Source of the DNA: Streptomyces sp. MH60
GTDB taxonomy: Bacteria > Actinomycetota > Actinomycetes > Streptomycetales > Streptomycetaceae
Assembly (NCBI RefSeq): GCF_002939385.1
Contig: NZ_MULI01000076.1
Location: 1 to 32,635 of the forward strand
Direction of reading: 5' to 3'
DNA: 32,635 bases
Under the pieces are notes generated by a model. That model was not told the origin of the DNA. It worked only from the letters and a program-made list of their open reading frames with translations, and made no database searches. How positions within the stretch are numbered: the stretch's first letter is position 1; each line of letters begins with the position of its first letter. Shown in pieces: positions 21,564 to 32,057 of the stretch. Position numbers and translations under genes: made by a program.

Positions 21564-22142
21564 CTACCGTCCGCGCAGCCGTCGTACGAGGATGCTGGCG
21601 TCCCCGCGGGTCTCCAGGTCGGCCAGGACCACGGCGACGGCCTCGCGGACGATGCGGCCGCGGTCCACGGCCAGGCCGTGCTCGCCCCGGAGCACCAGGC
21701 GGGCGTGCTCCAGGTCCATCAGCTCCTCGGCGGAGACGTACACGGTGATCTTCTCGTCGTGGCGCTCACGCCCGCTGGGGCGCCGTGCGGCGGCCCTGCC
21801 GCGCTTGCGGGGCCGGTCGGCGCCAGGGGCGGCAGAACCTTCCTGCGCGCCCGTTCCCGGCCCGGAGGCGCGTCCGGAGCGCTCCGTGCCCCGTGTGTGC
21901 GCCTCGCCCGCCGAGCCCGGCTCCGCGTCCGCCGCCGCGTGCTCCGCGCCCTCGCCGTCCCCGGCCTGGGCGGGCACCGACTGCGGTGCGTCCTCGGCGG
22001 CTGCCTGGTCGCTCTCCCCCGCCGGGGCCGGCACCCGGGCCTCGCCGCCCGCCGGTCGCCGCGGGGTGGACGCCTGGAGCGCCATTCCCCCTGTCGTGCG
22101 GAAGAGTTCGTCGGCCCCCGGCAGACTCACTCGGCGTGACAC
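21564..22142 (-). CDS. Ribbon-helix-helix-like partner of the orphan ParA
   Basis: 192 residues. An N-terminal conserved-looking peptide (SRRVSLPGADELFRTTGG) is followed by an Ala/Pro/Gly/Glu-rich disordered linker (~25-110) and a basic patch (RPRKRGRAAARRPSGRERHD). The C-terminus, DEKITVYVSAEELMDLEHARLVLRGEHGLAVDRGRIVREAVAVVL, has the beta-strand/helix/helix pattern of a ribbon-helix-helix DNA-binding domain. The GTG at 22142 has GGAGGT 9 nt upstream and overlaps parA by 16 nt. The GTG at 22130 (start SLPGADELF, GTGA overlap with the parA stop) is an equally plausible start. Position after a ParA ATPase and before scpA suggests a ParB/ParG-like centromere-binding or adaptor role. No ParB-like sequence is present. 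The function is inferred. Confidence 0.72.
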   Translation of the reverse strand: MSRRVSLPGADELFRTTGGMALQASTPRRPAGGEARVPAPAGESDQAAAEDAPQSVPAQAGDGEGAEHAAADAEPGSAGEAHTRGTERSGRASGPGTGAQEGSAAPGADRPRKRGRAAARRPSGRERHDEKITVYVSAEELMDLEHARLVLRGEHGLAVDRGRIVREAVAVVLADLETRGDASILVRRLRGR

Positions 22143-23299
22143 CGGGCGAGCACCTCCCTGGCGAGCTGGCGGTAGGCGGCGGCACCGACGGAGTTGGACG
22201 CGTACGTGGTGATCGGCTCACCGGCGACCGTGGTCTCCGGGAAGCGGACCGTGCGCCCGATGACCGTGTGGTAGACGTGGTCGTCGAACGCCTCGACGAC
22301 CCGCGCGAGCACCTCACGGCTGTGCACCGTGCGCGAGTCGTACATCGTGGCGAGGATGCCGTCGAGCTCCAGGTCGGGGTTGAGCCGCTCCTGGACCTTC
22401 TCGATCGTCTCGGTCAGCAGCGCCACACCGCGCAGCGCGAAGAACTCGCACTCCAGCGGCACGATCACCTTGTGCGCCGCGGTCAGCGCGTTGACCGTGA
22501 GCAGGCCCAGCGAGGGCTGGCAGTCGATCACGATGTAGTCGTAGTCGTCCATCAGCGGCTTGAGCGCCCGCTGCAGCGTGGACTCGCGCGCCACCTCGCT
22601 CACCAGCTGCACCTCGGCCGCCGACAGGTCGATGTTGCTGGGCAGCAGGTCCATGTTGGGGACCGCGGTCTTCAGCAGCACCTCGTCGGCCGCCATGCCC
22701 CGCTCCATGAGCAGGTTGTAGACGGTGAGGTCGAGCTCCATCGGGTTGACGCCGAGTCCGACCGACAGCGCGCCCTGCGGGTCGAAGTCGACGAGCAGCA
22801 CCCGGCGCCCGTACTCGGCGAGCGCGGCACCCAGGTTGATGGTCGACGTGGTCTTGCCCACGCCGCCCTTCTGGTTGCACATCGCGATGATCTTGGCGGG
22901 GCCGTGCTCGGTCAGCGGGCCCGGGATCGGGAAGTACGGCAGCGGGCGTCCGGTCGGGCCGATGCGCTCGCGGCGCTGTCGGGCCGCGTCGGGCGCGAGC
23001 GTGGCGGCGTACTCGGGATCCGGCTCGTACTCCGCGTCCGGGTCGTAGAAGTGCCCCTCGGGCAGTTCGTCGTAGTCGGCGAAGTGGTTGCGTGGCGCGC
23101 CACTTCCGTCGCCGGCCATGGCGTTCACGTGTTGGCCATCCATACTCATGTGTGCTGTCCGAGTTGCCTGCGGACTCTGGTGGTCGGCTGCGGAGGTGCG
23201 TACAGCCACGGAGCCGACAGCCTCGAGACGCCCGGGACCGTGGGTCCGTGCCGGCATTCCTGGTTGACCACCCCCGGGAGTAAATGTCGACTCATTCAC
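22127..23299 (-). CDS. ParA/Soj-family ATPase (orphan)
   Basis: 390 residues. The ParA core starts near residue 135 with the deviant Walker A CNQKGGVGKTTSTINLG (K144, K149). It continues with LLVDFDPQGALSVGLG, DYDYIVIDCQPSLGLLTVNAL (Walker B), VIVPLECEFFALRGVALL and GRTVRFPETTVAGEPI. The 130-residue N-terminal region is hydrophilic and acidic (HFADYDELPEGHFYDPDAEY). The start is GTG 23299, with AAGGAGG 11 nt upstream. Unlike the chromosomal parAB locus near oriC, this copy heads the scpAB operon, as in Mycobacterium (the Rv1708 to Rv1711 arrangement, from memory). It probably positions a cargo linked to condensin or rRNA modification genes, but no direct function is known to me. The conserved core is complete. 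Confidence 0.92.
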   Translation of the reverse strand: MNESTFTPGGGQPGMPARTHGPGRLEAVGSVAVRTSAADHQSPQATRTAHMSMDGQHVNAMAGDGSGAPRNHFADYDELPEGHFYDPDAEYEPDPEYAATLAPDAARQRRERIGPTGRPLPYFPIPGPLTEHGPAKIIAMCNQKGGVGKTTSTINLGAALAEYGRRVLLVDFDPQGALSVGLGVNPMELDLTVYNLLMERGMAADEVLLKTAVPNMDLLPSNIDLSAAEVQLVSEVARESTLQRALKPLMDDYDYIVIDCQPSLGLLTVNALTAAHKVIVPLECEFFALRGVALLTETIEKVQERLNPDLELDGILATMYDSRTVHSREVLARVVEAFDDHVYHTVIGRTVRFPETTVAGEPITTYASNSVGAAAYRQLAREVLARCHAE

Positions 23300-23554
23300 A
23301 AGTCGTCTTACCTCCTTGGTGACCAGGGAACTTCTAGACAGGTCAGCGTGGCACCATGCCGACGTTCGGCGACTCTATGGCGTGTCGGCCGTCCGCAGCA
23401 ACACAATCCGCCGGACCCGGCCCGATGTGTCGGCAATGAAACATCCCTCTGTCAAGGGCGTACGGCCGTCGCACGGCAGGTTTCACCGGTGCGCGAATCG
23501 GTTGAAGCGTTACGTTCGAGGCGAGTTGACCGAGAATCGCAAAGTGACCATACA
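23300..23554. promoter_or_regulatory. Upstream region of the parA-scpAB operon
   Basis: 255 bp between the parA RBS and the ald terminator. A perfect -35 hexamer TTGACA is present on the minus strand (23455-23450), about 150 nt upstream of the parA start. The expected -10 17-18 nt further on (CGACAC) is poor. The stretch has lower GC than flanking genes and no ORF with suitable codon use. It must contain the promoter of the five-gene operon. Confidence 0.35.
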
Positions 23555-23597
23555 CACACCCGGCCGGACCTTGTCGGGCAAGGTCCGGCCGGGTGTG
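23555..23597 (-). terminator. Strong terminator after ald, 19-bp perfect stem
   Basis: 23555-23573 and 23579-23597 are exact reverse complements (19 bp, starting CACACCCGGCCGG) around the 5-nt loop TCGGG. The hairpin lies 48 nt beyond the ald stop and isolates ald from the parA operon. Confidence 0.85.
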
Positions 23598-23644
23598 CGG
23601 GGTTGACGGCGACTGTTGACGTATCGCCTTTGCCGTTTGATGAC

Positions 23645-24760
<1,116 letters not shown>

Positions 24761-24902
24761 GTGGATCACGGTCCTTGGCTCAGAGGATGGGCTATTACAA
24801 GGCATACCCGCTCAAGCGCGGGCACACCGGGAGAGACCGCAGGAGAATGTGCGGCAGAGCCAGTCTAATGAAGGTGTTCTCTCTGTCCAGCCTTTCAAAG
24901 CA

Positions 24903-26930
24903 TTAATCTTCAGACGATGTGCTGCGGATTTCGCAGGCGTCTGCGGGATCTTCCCTCAACATCCGTTCGGCCGCGCCCCGCTCCAGGCCCGCGGCGGTAG
25001 GGTCGCCGAGCCGGTCCAGCGTGTCGGCCAGCCGCAGGTGCAGCGCGGCCTGGAGCCGTACGTCCTCGGCCCGGCGGGCCCAGTCGACGGCCTCCTGGCA
25101 GGTGCGCAGCGACTCCTCGGGGCGCCCGGCGTACTCCTGGACCCGGGCCAGCTCGGACAGTGCCCGCGCGTGCGCGGCCACGTCCCCCGCCTTGCGGTAC
25201 CCGGCCACCGCGGCGCGCCAGGACCGCACCGCCTCGCCGTAGCGTCCGGCGTAGGTGTGGGCGGTGGCGAGGCGGCCGTAGATCCGGGCGGCGTCGGCGC
25301 GCTCGTCCCGGGCGAGGCGCTGGGCGAGGGCCCGGCCGAACCAGTCGGCGGCGCGGTCGTAGTCCCCGAGCTCCAGGTGGGCGCCGCCCACGGATTCCAT
25401 CGCGCGGCCGGTCGCGTACGGGTCGTTCGCCTCGCGTCCGGCGTCCAGCGCGGCCCGGTAGCGCACCAGGGCCTCGGCGGTGCGGCCGGTGCGGGCGTCC
25501 AGGTCGGCCAGGTTCAGCAGTGCCGCGGCCTTCTCCCGGGGCAGTTCGCGGCGCTCGGCCACGTCGAGGACGAGGCGGTGGACGCCGTACAGGTCGGGGG
25601 CGGCGGCCCGGGTGCCGAAGTGGGCGACCATGGCCCGCACCAGCTGGGACATCAGTCTGCGGGCGAGGGTGTCCAGCTCGCCGTCGGCGACCGCGAGGCG
25701 GGCCGCGGCCAGCAGGGCCGGGCGCCGGGCGCGCAGCCAGTCGGCGGCGGCCCTCGGGTGCGGGAAGCGCAGGTCGCGCGGCGTGGCGAGGAGTTTCTCA
25801 CGGGCCTGCGGGCTGTCGGTCTCGGTGACCGCCCGGCAGGACTGGAGCAGCCGCACGGTCCGCTCCAGCATGCGGGCGCGGGCCAGTTGCAGCTCGGCGG
25901 GCCGGTCGTGCTTGCGGGCGAGGGCGCTCAGCCGGCCGTGCAGGCACCCGGGGACCTCGTACTCGGGCAGTGGCGAGTCGACGGCGCGCAGCAGGCCGAG
26001 GCCGACGAAGTCGTCGAGGGTGGTGCGGGCGCCGCTCACCGAGCAGCCGGCGAGCGCGGAGGCGGTGTGCGGGTCGACCAGGCCCGCCGGAGCGAGGGAG
26101 AGCAGCCGCAGCATGCGGGCGGCGGTGCTGGGCAGCGACGCGTAGACGAGGCGGAAGACACGGCCGAGCGCGCTCCCCTCGTCGCTCTCCGCGTGCACGT
26201 GCTTGGCCAGGTCGGCGACGGCCGCCTGGGGCCGGGCCGCGAGCCAGCCGCCGGCCAGGGTCAGCGCGGCGGGCTGGGCCTGGCACAGCTCGACCAGCTG
26301 TTCGGCGGCCCGGGGGTCGACGGTGATGCGGACCGATCCGGTGTGGCGGGACAGCAGTTCCACGGCCGACTTGGTGTCCAGGCCGCCCAGCGTGCACGGG
26401 CGGACGTCCGCGATGCCGGTCAGCGGGCCCTCGGCCACGGCGACGGCCAGGCAGTCCGGGGTGTCCGGCAGCAGGGCGTCGACCTGCTCGGCGTCGGCGA
26501 CCGCGTCGAGCAGGAGCAGGGCCCTGCGGTCGGCGAGCGCGGTGCGCAGGGCCTCGGTGAGGTCGTCCTCCTCGGCCCCGGGCGGCGCGGTGCGGTCCAG
26601 CTCGGTGAGCAGGTCCCGGGCGACGCGTTCGACGGGGACGCGGGTGCCGTCCGGCTCGCTCAGCCGGGCCCGCAGCACGCCGTCCGGGTAGTCGTCCGCG
26701 ACCCGCGCGGCCAGTTCCTCCGCGAGCGCGGTGCGCCCCGAGCCGGGGCGGCCCGCGATCAGCAGCACGCGCGCGCGGGGGGCCTTGCGGCCGGAGAGGG
26801 TGTCGAGGCCGGCGCGCTCGATGTCGGCGCGCAGCTCCTTCAGCTCCCGGGTGCGGCCCAGGAATCCGCTGTCCGCAGCAGGGTCCTGAGACAGTCGTAC
26901 GCCGTCCGTGTCCACCGCCTGATCCGTCAC
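24903..26930 (-). CDS. STAND-type ATPase with TPR-like repeats
   Basis: 675 residues, from GTG 26930 (VTDQAVDTDGVRLSQ) with GGGAG 9 nt upstream; the GTG at 26951 lacks an RBS. An NB-ARC-like NTPase module occupies about 22-330 (GFLGRTRELKELRADIE, P-loop GRPGSGRT at 60-67, RALLLLDAVADAEQVDALLPD as Walker B). Helical repeats follow from about residue 440 (ALLNLADLDARTGRTAEALVRYRAALD and related TPR-like units at ~34-40 residue spacing). The P-loop Lys is replaced by Arg (GSGRT), unlike AfsR/SARP-type regulators, which it otherwise resembles, and there is no DNA-binding domain. It may therefore bind nucleotide weakly or act as a scaffold. The function is unknown; signalling or regulation by protein-protein contacts is the best guess. 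Neighbours are ald downstream and a Nudix hydrolase upstream. Confidence 0.85.
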   Translation of the reverse strand: MTDQAVDTDGVRLSQDPAADSGFLGRTRELKELRADIERAGLDTLSGRKAPRARVLLIAGRPGSGRTALAEELAARVADDYPDGVLRARLSEPDGTRVPVERVARDLLTELDRTAPPGAEEDDLTEALRTALADRRALLLLDAVADAEQVDALLPDTPDCLAVAVAEGPLTGIADVRPCTLGGLDTKSAVELLSRHTGSVRITVDPRAAEQLVELCQAQPAALTLAGGWLAARPQAAVADLAKHVHAESDEGSALGRVFRLVYASLPSTAARMLRLLSLAPAGLVDPHTASALAGCSVSGARTTLDDFVGLGLLRAVDSPLPEYEVPGCLHGRLSALARKHDRPAELQLARARMLERTVRLLQSCRAVTETDSPQAREKLLATPRDLRFPHPRAAADWLRARRPALLAAARLAVADGELDTLARRLMSQLVRAMVAHFGTRAAAPDLYGVHRLVLDVAERRELPREKAAALLNLADLDARTGRTAEALVRYRAALDAGREANDPYATGRAMESVGGAHLELGDYDRAADWFGRALAQRLARDERADAARIYGRLATAHTYAGRYGEAVRSWRAAVAGYRKAGDVAAHARALSELARVQEYAGRPEESLRTCQEAVDWARRAEDVRLQAALHLRLADTLDRLGDPTAAGLERGAAERMLREDPADACEIRSTSSED

Positions 26931-26993
26931 GGGCCACACTCCCGATCCCACCGCACGCCGGTGCCCGCCGGAAGCCCGGTTCGGGCGTTTGAG

Positions 26994-26999
26994 AGCCTA
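26994..26999 (-). promoter_or_regulatory. Possible -10 of the STAND ATPase gene
   Basis: On the minus strand TAGGCT (TAnnnT) lies 63 nt upstream of the GTG at 26930, with GGGAAC 16 nt further upstream as a poor -35. It falls inside a larger dyad: GTGCCCGCCG at 26961-26970 and its exact complement at 27031-27040. Confidence 0.35.
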
Positions 27000-27094
27000 G
27001 TTCACGCTCTGCGACGTTCCCGGTGGAGCGCGGCGGGCACATCCCCCGATCGGATCAGCCGATGGTCACACCGGTGGGGGCTCCCAGGGCGCCC

Positions 27095-27730
27095 TCAGGC
27101 CTCGAACGGGCGCGCCGGCCACGGAGCCTGGGCCGGACGCAGGGCGTCGAGTCCGTCGCCCTGCTCGGCGGCGACCAGCGAGAGCACGCCCACGACCAGG
27201 CAGTTGTTGTGCAGCTCTCCCGCGAGCACCCCCCGGACCAGGTCGGCGACGGGCACCCGCTCCAGCTCCATGTCGGCCTCTTCGTCCTCGACCTCGAAGC
27301 GCTCGCCGGCGGCCTCGGACAGGTCCCGGGCGAGGAAGATCCGTACGGCCTCGTCACAGCCGCCGGGGGTGGTGTAGACGTCGGTCAGCACCCGCCAGTC
27401 CTCGGCCTTGACGTGCGCCTCCTCGTACAGCTCGCGCTGGGCGGCGTGCAGCGGGTTCTCGCCGGGGACGTCGAGCAGCCCGGCCGGGATCTCCCACAGC
27501 TTCTCGCGCACGGGGTGCCGGTACTGCCGGATGACCAGCACCCGGCCCTCGTCGTCCAGGGCGAGGACGGCGACCGAGCCGGGGTGGACCTGGTAGTCGC
27601 GGGTCACCACGGAGCCGTCGGGCATCACCACGTCGTCCGTGCGGACCGAGGTCTTCTTGCCCCGGAAGGGGGTCTGGCTGCCCCGGATCTCCCACTCCTC
27701 GGGAGTGTCCTTGATCGTGCTGCCCGTCAT
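27095..27730 (-). CDS. ADP-ribose pyrophosphatase (Nudix hydrolase)
   Basis: 211 residues. The layout (an N-terminal beta domain with DGSVVTRDYQVHPGSVAVLAL, then RVLVIRQYRHPVREKLWEIPAG) is that of dimeric ADP-ribose pyrophosphatases, which cleave ADP-ribose to AMP and ribose 5-phosphate. The Nudix helix reads GLLDVPGENPLHAAQRELYE followed by EA and H. The REL and EE catalytic residues are present. There is one extra residue before the first Glu, and the usual Gly is His. The ATG at 27730 has GGCAGG upstream. It is downstream of pyrG, separated by a hairpin. Within the window it is a second possible ADP-ribose-handling enzyme besides the nrtR/ARH operon, about 9 kb away. Confidence 0.9.
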   Translation of the reverse strand: MTGSTIKDTPEEWEIRGSQTPFRGKKTSVRTDDVVMPDGSVVTRDYQVHPGSVAVLALDDEGRVLVIRQYRHPVREKLWEIPAGLLDVPGENPLHAAQRELYEEAHVKAEDWRVLTDVYTTPGGCDEAVRIFLARDLSEAAGERFEVEDEEADMELERVPVADLVRGVLAGELHNNCLVVGVLSLVAAEQGDGLDALRPAQAPWPARPFEA

Positions 27731-27762
27731 TGCCTGACCTGCCCTTCCAGACGTACGCGAAA

Positions 27763-27798
27763 GCCGGGGCCCGCGCAGTTGAATGCACGCGCCCCGGC
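27763..27798 (-). terminator. Hairpin between pyrG and the Nudix gene
   Basis: GCCGGGGC (27763-27770) pairs with GCCCCGGC (27791-27798), 8 bp, with partial pairing inside the 20-nt loop. It starts 19 nt after the pyrG stop and could end or attenuate transcription before the Nudix gene. Confidence 0.5.
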
Positions 27799-27816
27799 CA
27801 CCGTACAACTGGTGTG

Positions 27817-29466
<1,650 letters not shown>

Positions 29467-30051
29467 GGCCAAGAGGGGGCTCCCGTGGTCGCGGTCTGGG
29501 GTGCGGTGCGTTCGTCCTCCGCCCCGGTCGTCCCGGGTGTCGTCGGCGGCGCCGTCGCTGCGGTTCCGGGGTTTTTCTCCCACCGGTCCACGGGCTACCA
29601 GCGTATCAGCGCCTCGGGGCGATGGCTTCCGGCCACCCTCCGCGCACGCACGGACACGCAGGTGGGACGGTCACCGTTTCCTCACGCGGTGGTCACCCGT
29701 TCGGCGGACCCGGGTTGCCCGGAGCGGCACACAGATCATCTACGTGCGTCGTATCCTGCTCGGACGTTCGCTGCCGAGCCCGCCCGGCGACACGGCACCA
29801 CCCCTCGCCCGTCAGCGCCGGAACAACGAGAGCTCGTCAGTTCGTTGAGCAACAATTGTCGTTCGGGGCACCACGTTTGGCTGCACGGCCGAACGGCTGC
29901 TTTGCTTCATCGCTCAACGAGGCATGGCACACAGGACAGACATCCTCGACACACATTCCCTGACACACCCCCCTGACCCCACCCTTGACCGCTGACCGCA
30001 CTAGCGACCGCCCCCATGCGGGGTGACGTGGCCGTTCGACTGGAGTTGCAC
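29467..30051. other. 585-bp divergent intergenic region of pyrG and the GH15 gene
   Basis: No gene is seen. The pyrG-proximal part (29467-29720) is GC-rich and contains shadow frames only. From about 29735 to 29960 the GC content falls clearly, and several dyads occur here (see the repeat at 29842-29920). TATCCT at 29752-29757 is a possible -10 on the plus strand. A regulated promoter or a small RNA could lie here. Confidence 0.35.
29842..29920. repeat. Nested inverted repeats upstream of the GH15 gene
   Basis: Outer arms TCGTTGAGC (29842-29850) and GCTCAACGA (29912-29920), 9 bp exact. Inner arms GTTCGG (29861-29866) and CCGAAC (29889-29894). The 8-bp palindrome ACAATTGT sits at 29852-29859, just inside the left outer arm. 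Could be an operator array or fold as RNA. Confidence 0.4.
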
Positions 30052-31854
30052 GTGGCCGGGCGCATCGAAGACTACGCACTCATCGGAGACATGCAGACCG
30101 CTGCCCTGGTCTGCCGGGACGGCACAGTCGACTGGCTGTGCCTGCCCCGCTTCGACTCGCATGCCATCTTCGCCGGCCTGCTGGGCACCGGGGAACACGG
30201 CTTCTGGCGGCTCGGGCCCGCCTATGCCCCCGGCGCGGAACCGCCCACGTCGGCTAGGCGGACCTACCGCGGCGACTCGCTGATCCTGGAGTCCGAGTGG
30301 GACACCCCGCGCGGCACCGTCCGGGTGACCGATTTCATGCCGCCGCGCGACGGCGCGCCGCAGCTGATCCGGATCGTGGAGGGCGTCTCCGGCCGGGTGC
30401 CGATGCGCTCGGAGCTGCGGATGCGGTTCAGCTACGGCCGGGTGGTCCCCTGGGTCCACAAGCACGAGGGCCGCACGGTGGCCGTCGCGGGACCGGACTC
30501 CGTGTGGTTCGACACGGAGGCGGAGACCTACGGCAAGGCGCTGACCACGTACGCGGACTTCACGGTGGCGCCGGGTGACCGGATCGCGTTCACGATCTCG
30601 TGGGAGCCCTCGCACAAGGAGCCGCCGGCGCTGCCGGAGCCCGAGCAGTCGCTGGTGGCCACCGAGGACTTCTGGCGCGACTGGGTCGAGCACTGTACGT
30701 ACCACGGTCCCTACCGGGAGGCCGTGGTCCGCTCCCTGATCACGCTGAAGGCCCTGACCTACGCCCCCACCGGCGGCATCGTCGCCGCGCCCACCACCTC
30801 CCTGCCGGAGGACATCGGCGGCGTCCGCAACTGGGACTACCGCTACACCTGGCTGCGCGACGCCGCGATCACCCTGTCCTCACTGCTGCGCACCGGTTAC
30901 CGCGAGGAGGCCCGCGCCTGGCGCGAGTGGCTGCTGCGCGCGGTCGCCGGCGATCCCGAGAACCTGCAGATCATGTACGGCATCGCCGGTGAGCGGGAAC
31001 TGGGCGAGGCGGAGCTGGACTGGCTGCCGGGCTACGAGAACTCGACGCCGGTCCGGGTCGGCAACGGCGCGGCCCACCAGCTCCAGCTGGACGTCTACGG
31101 CGAGGTGACCGAGGCCCTGCACCTGGGCCACATGACGGGCCTGGCCCGCAACGACTACGCCTCGGTGCTCCAGCTCAAGCTGATCCGGTACCTGGAGTCC
31201 CACTGGCACGAGCCGGACGAGGGCATCTGGGAGGTGCGCGGCCCGCGCCGCCACTTCGTGCACTCCAAGGTGATGGCCTGGGTCGCCGTCGACCGCACCA
31301 TCAAGCTGATCGAGTCCGGCGACGCCGACGGCCCGCTGGAGCGCTGGAAGCAGCTGCGCGACGACATCCACCGGGACGTGTGCGAGAAGGGCTACGACAA
31401 GGAACGCAACACCTTCACGCAGTCCTACGGCTCCCAGGAGCTGGACGCCTCACTGCTGCTGATCCCGCAGATGGGCTTCCTGCCGCCGGACGACAAGCGG
31501 GTCATCGGCACCATCGAGGCCATCCAGCGCGAGCTGTCCACCTCGGACGGCTTCATCCTGCGCTACCCGACGGACGGCAAGGACGAGGGCGTCGACGGTC
31601 TGCCGGGCGACGAGGGGGCCTTCCTCGCGTGTTCGTTCTGGATGGCCGACGACCTGGCGATGATCGGCCGGGTCGACGAGGCGCGCAAGCTGTTCGAGAA
31701 GCTCCTCTCCCTGCGCAACGACCTGGGCCTCCTGGCCGAGGAGTGGGACCCCCGCCTGCAGCGCCAGGTCGGCAACTTCCCCCAGGCCTTCAGCCACGTC
31801 CCCCTGATCGACACGGCCCTCAGGCTGACGGCGAGCGGGGCCTACGGCGGCTGA
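30052..31854 (+). CDS. GH15-family trehalase/glucoamylase-like hydrolase
   Basis: 600-residue cytoplasmic glycoside hydrolase of family 15, closest in motifs to actinobacterial trehalases. The GTG at 30052 (VAGRIEDYALIGDMQTAALV) has GGAG 7 nt before it; the ATG at 30016 has none. N-terminal beta-sandwich: DGTVDWLCLPRFDSHAIFAGLLG, SLILESEWDTPRGTVRVTDFMPP. The catalytic (alpha/alpha)6 barrel has PEDIGGVRNWDYRYTWLRDA. A probable general acid Glu is in HEPDEGIWEVRGPRRHFVHSK, and a general base Glu in LLAEEWDPRLQRQVGNFPQAF. The likely reaction is trehalose to two glucose; dextran or other alpha-glucans are possible. No trehalose synthesis genes are near. It is divergent from pyrG, with an unusually structured upstream region. 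Confidence 0.88.
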   Translation: MAGRIEDYALIGDMQTAALVCRDGTVDWLCLPRFDSHAIFAGLLGTGEHGFWRLGPAYAPGAEPPTSARRTYRGDSLILESEWDTPRGTVRVTDFMPPRDGAPQLIRIVEGVSGRVPMRSELRMRFSYGRVVPWVHKHEGRTVAVAGPDSVWFDTEAETYGKALTTYADFTVAPGDRIAFTISWEPSHKEPPALPEPEQSLVATEDFWRDWVEHCTYHGPYREAVVRSLITLKALTYAPTGGIVAAPTTSLPEDIGGVRNWDYRYTWLRDAAITLSSLLRTGYREEARAWREWLLRAVAGDPENLQIMYGIAGERELGEAELDWLPGYENSTPVRVGNGAAHQLQLDVYGEVTEALHLGHMTGLARNDYASVLQLKLIRYLESHWHEPDEGIWEVRGPRRHFVHSKVMAWVAVDRTIKLIESGDADGPLERWKQLRDDIHRDVCEKGYDKERNTFTQSYGSQELDASLLLIPQMGFLPPDDKRVIGTIEAIQRELSTSDGFILRYPTDGKDEGVDGLPGDEGAFLACSFWMADDLAMIGRVDEARKLFEKLLSLRNDLGLLAEEWDPRLQRQVGNFPQAFSHVPLIDTALRLTASGAYGG

Positions 31855-31887
31855 CCACGGGGCGCGGGGCGCCTGAACGGCCACGGA

Positions 31888-31919
31888 GGGGGCGGACCGG
31901 CTCACAACGGCCCGCCCCC
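31888..31919 (+). terminator. Terminator after the GH15 gene
   Basis: GGGGGCGG (31888-31895) pairs with CCGCCCCC (31912-31919), 8 bp, with three further pairs inside after one mismatch. It lies 34 nt after the stop. The following 138 bp up to the next gene hold nothing else that I can identify. Confidence 0.6.
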
Positions 31920-32057
31920 GTCCCCGTCCCCGGCACCAGCGGCTCCACCACCCCACCTGCCGACCCCCGGTGTGCCGTCACCCCTGTCGGCCCGCTTGGC
32001 CCGGCGCCCCCCTGTGGGCCGTCCAGCCGCTGTCGGGCTCCTCGTGGCCGGGCGGGC

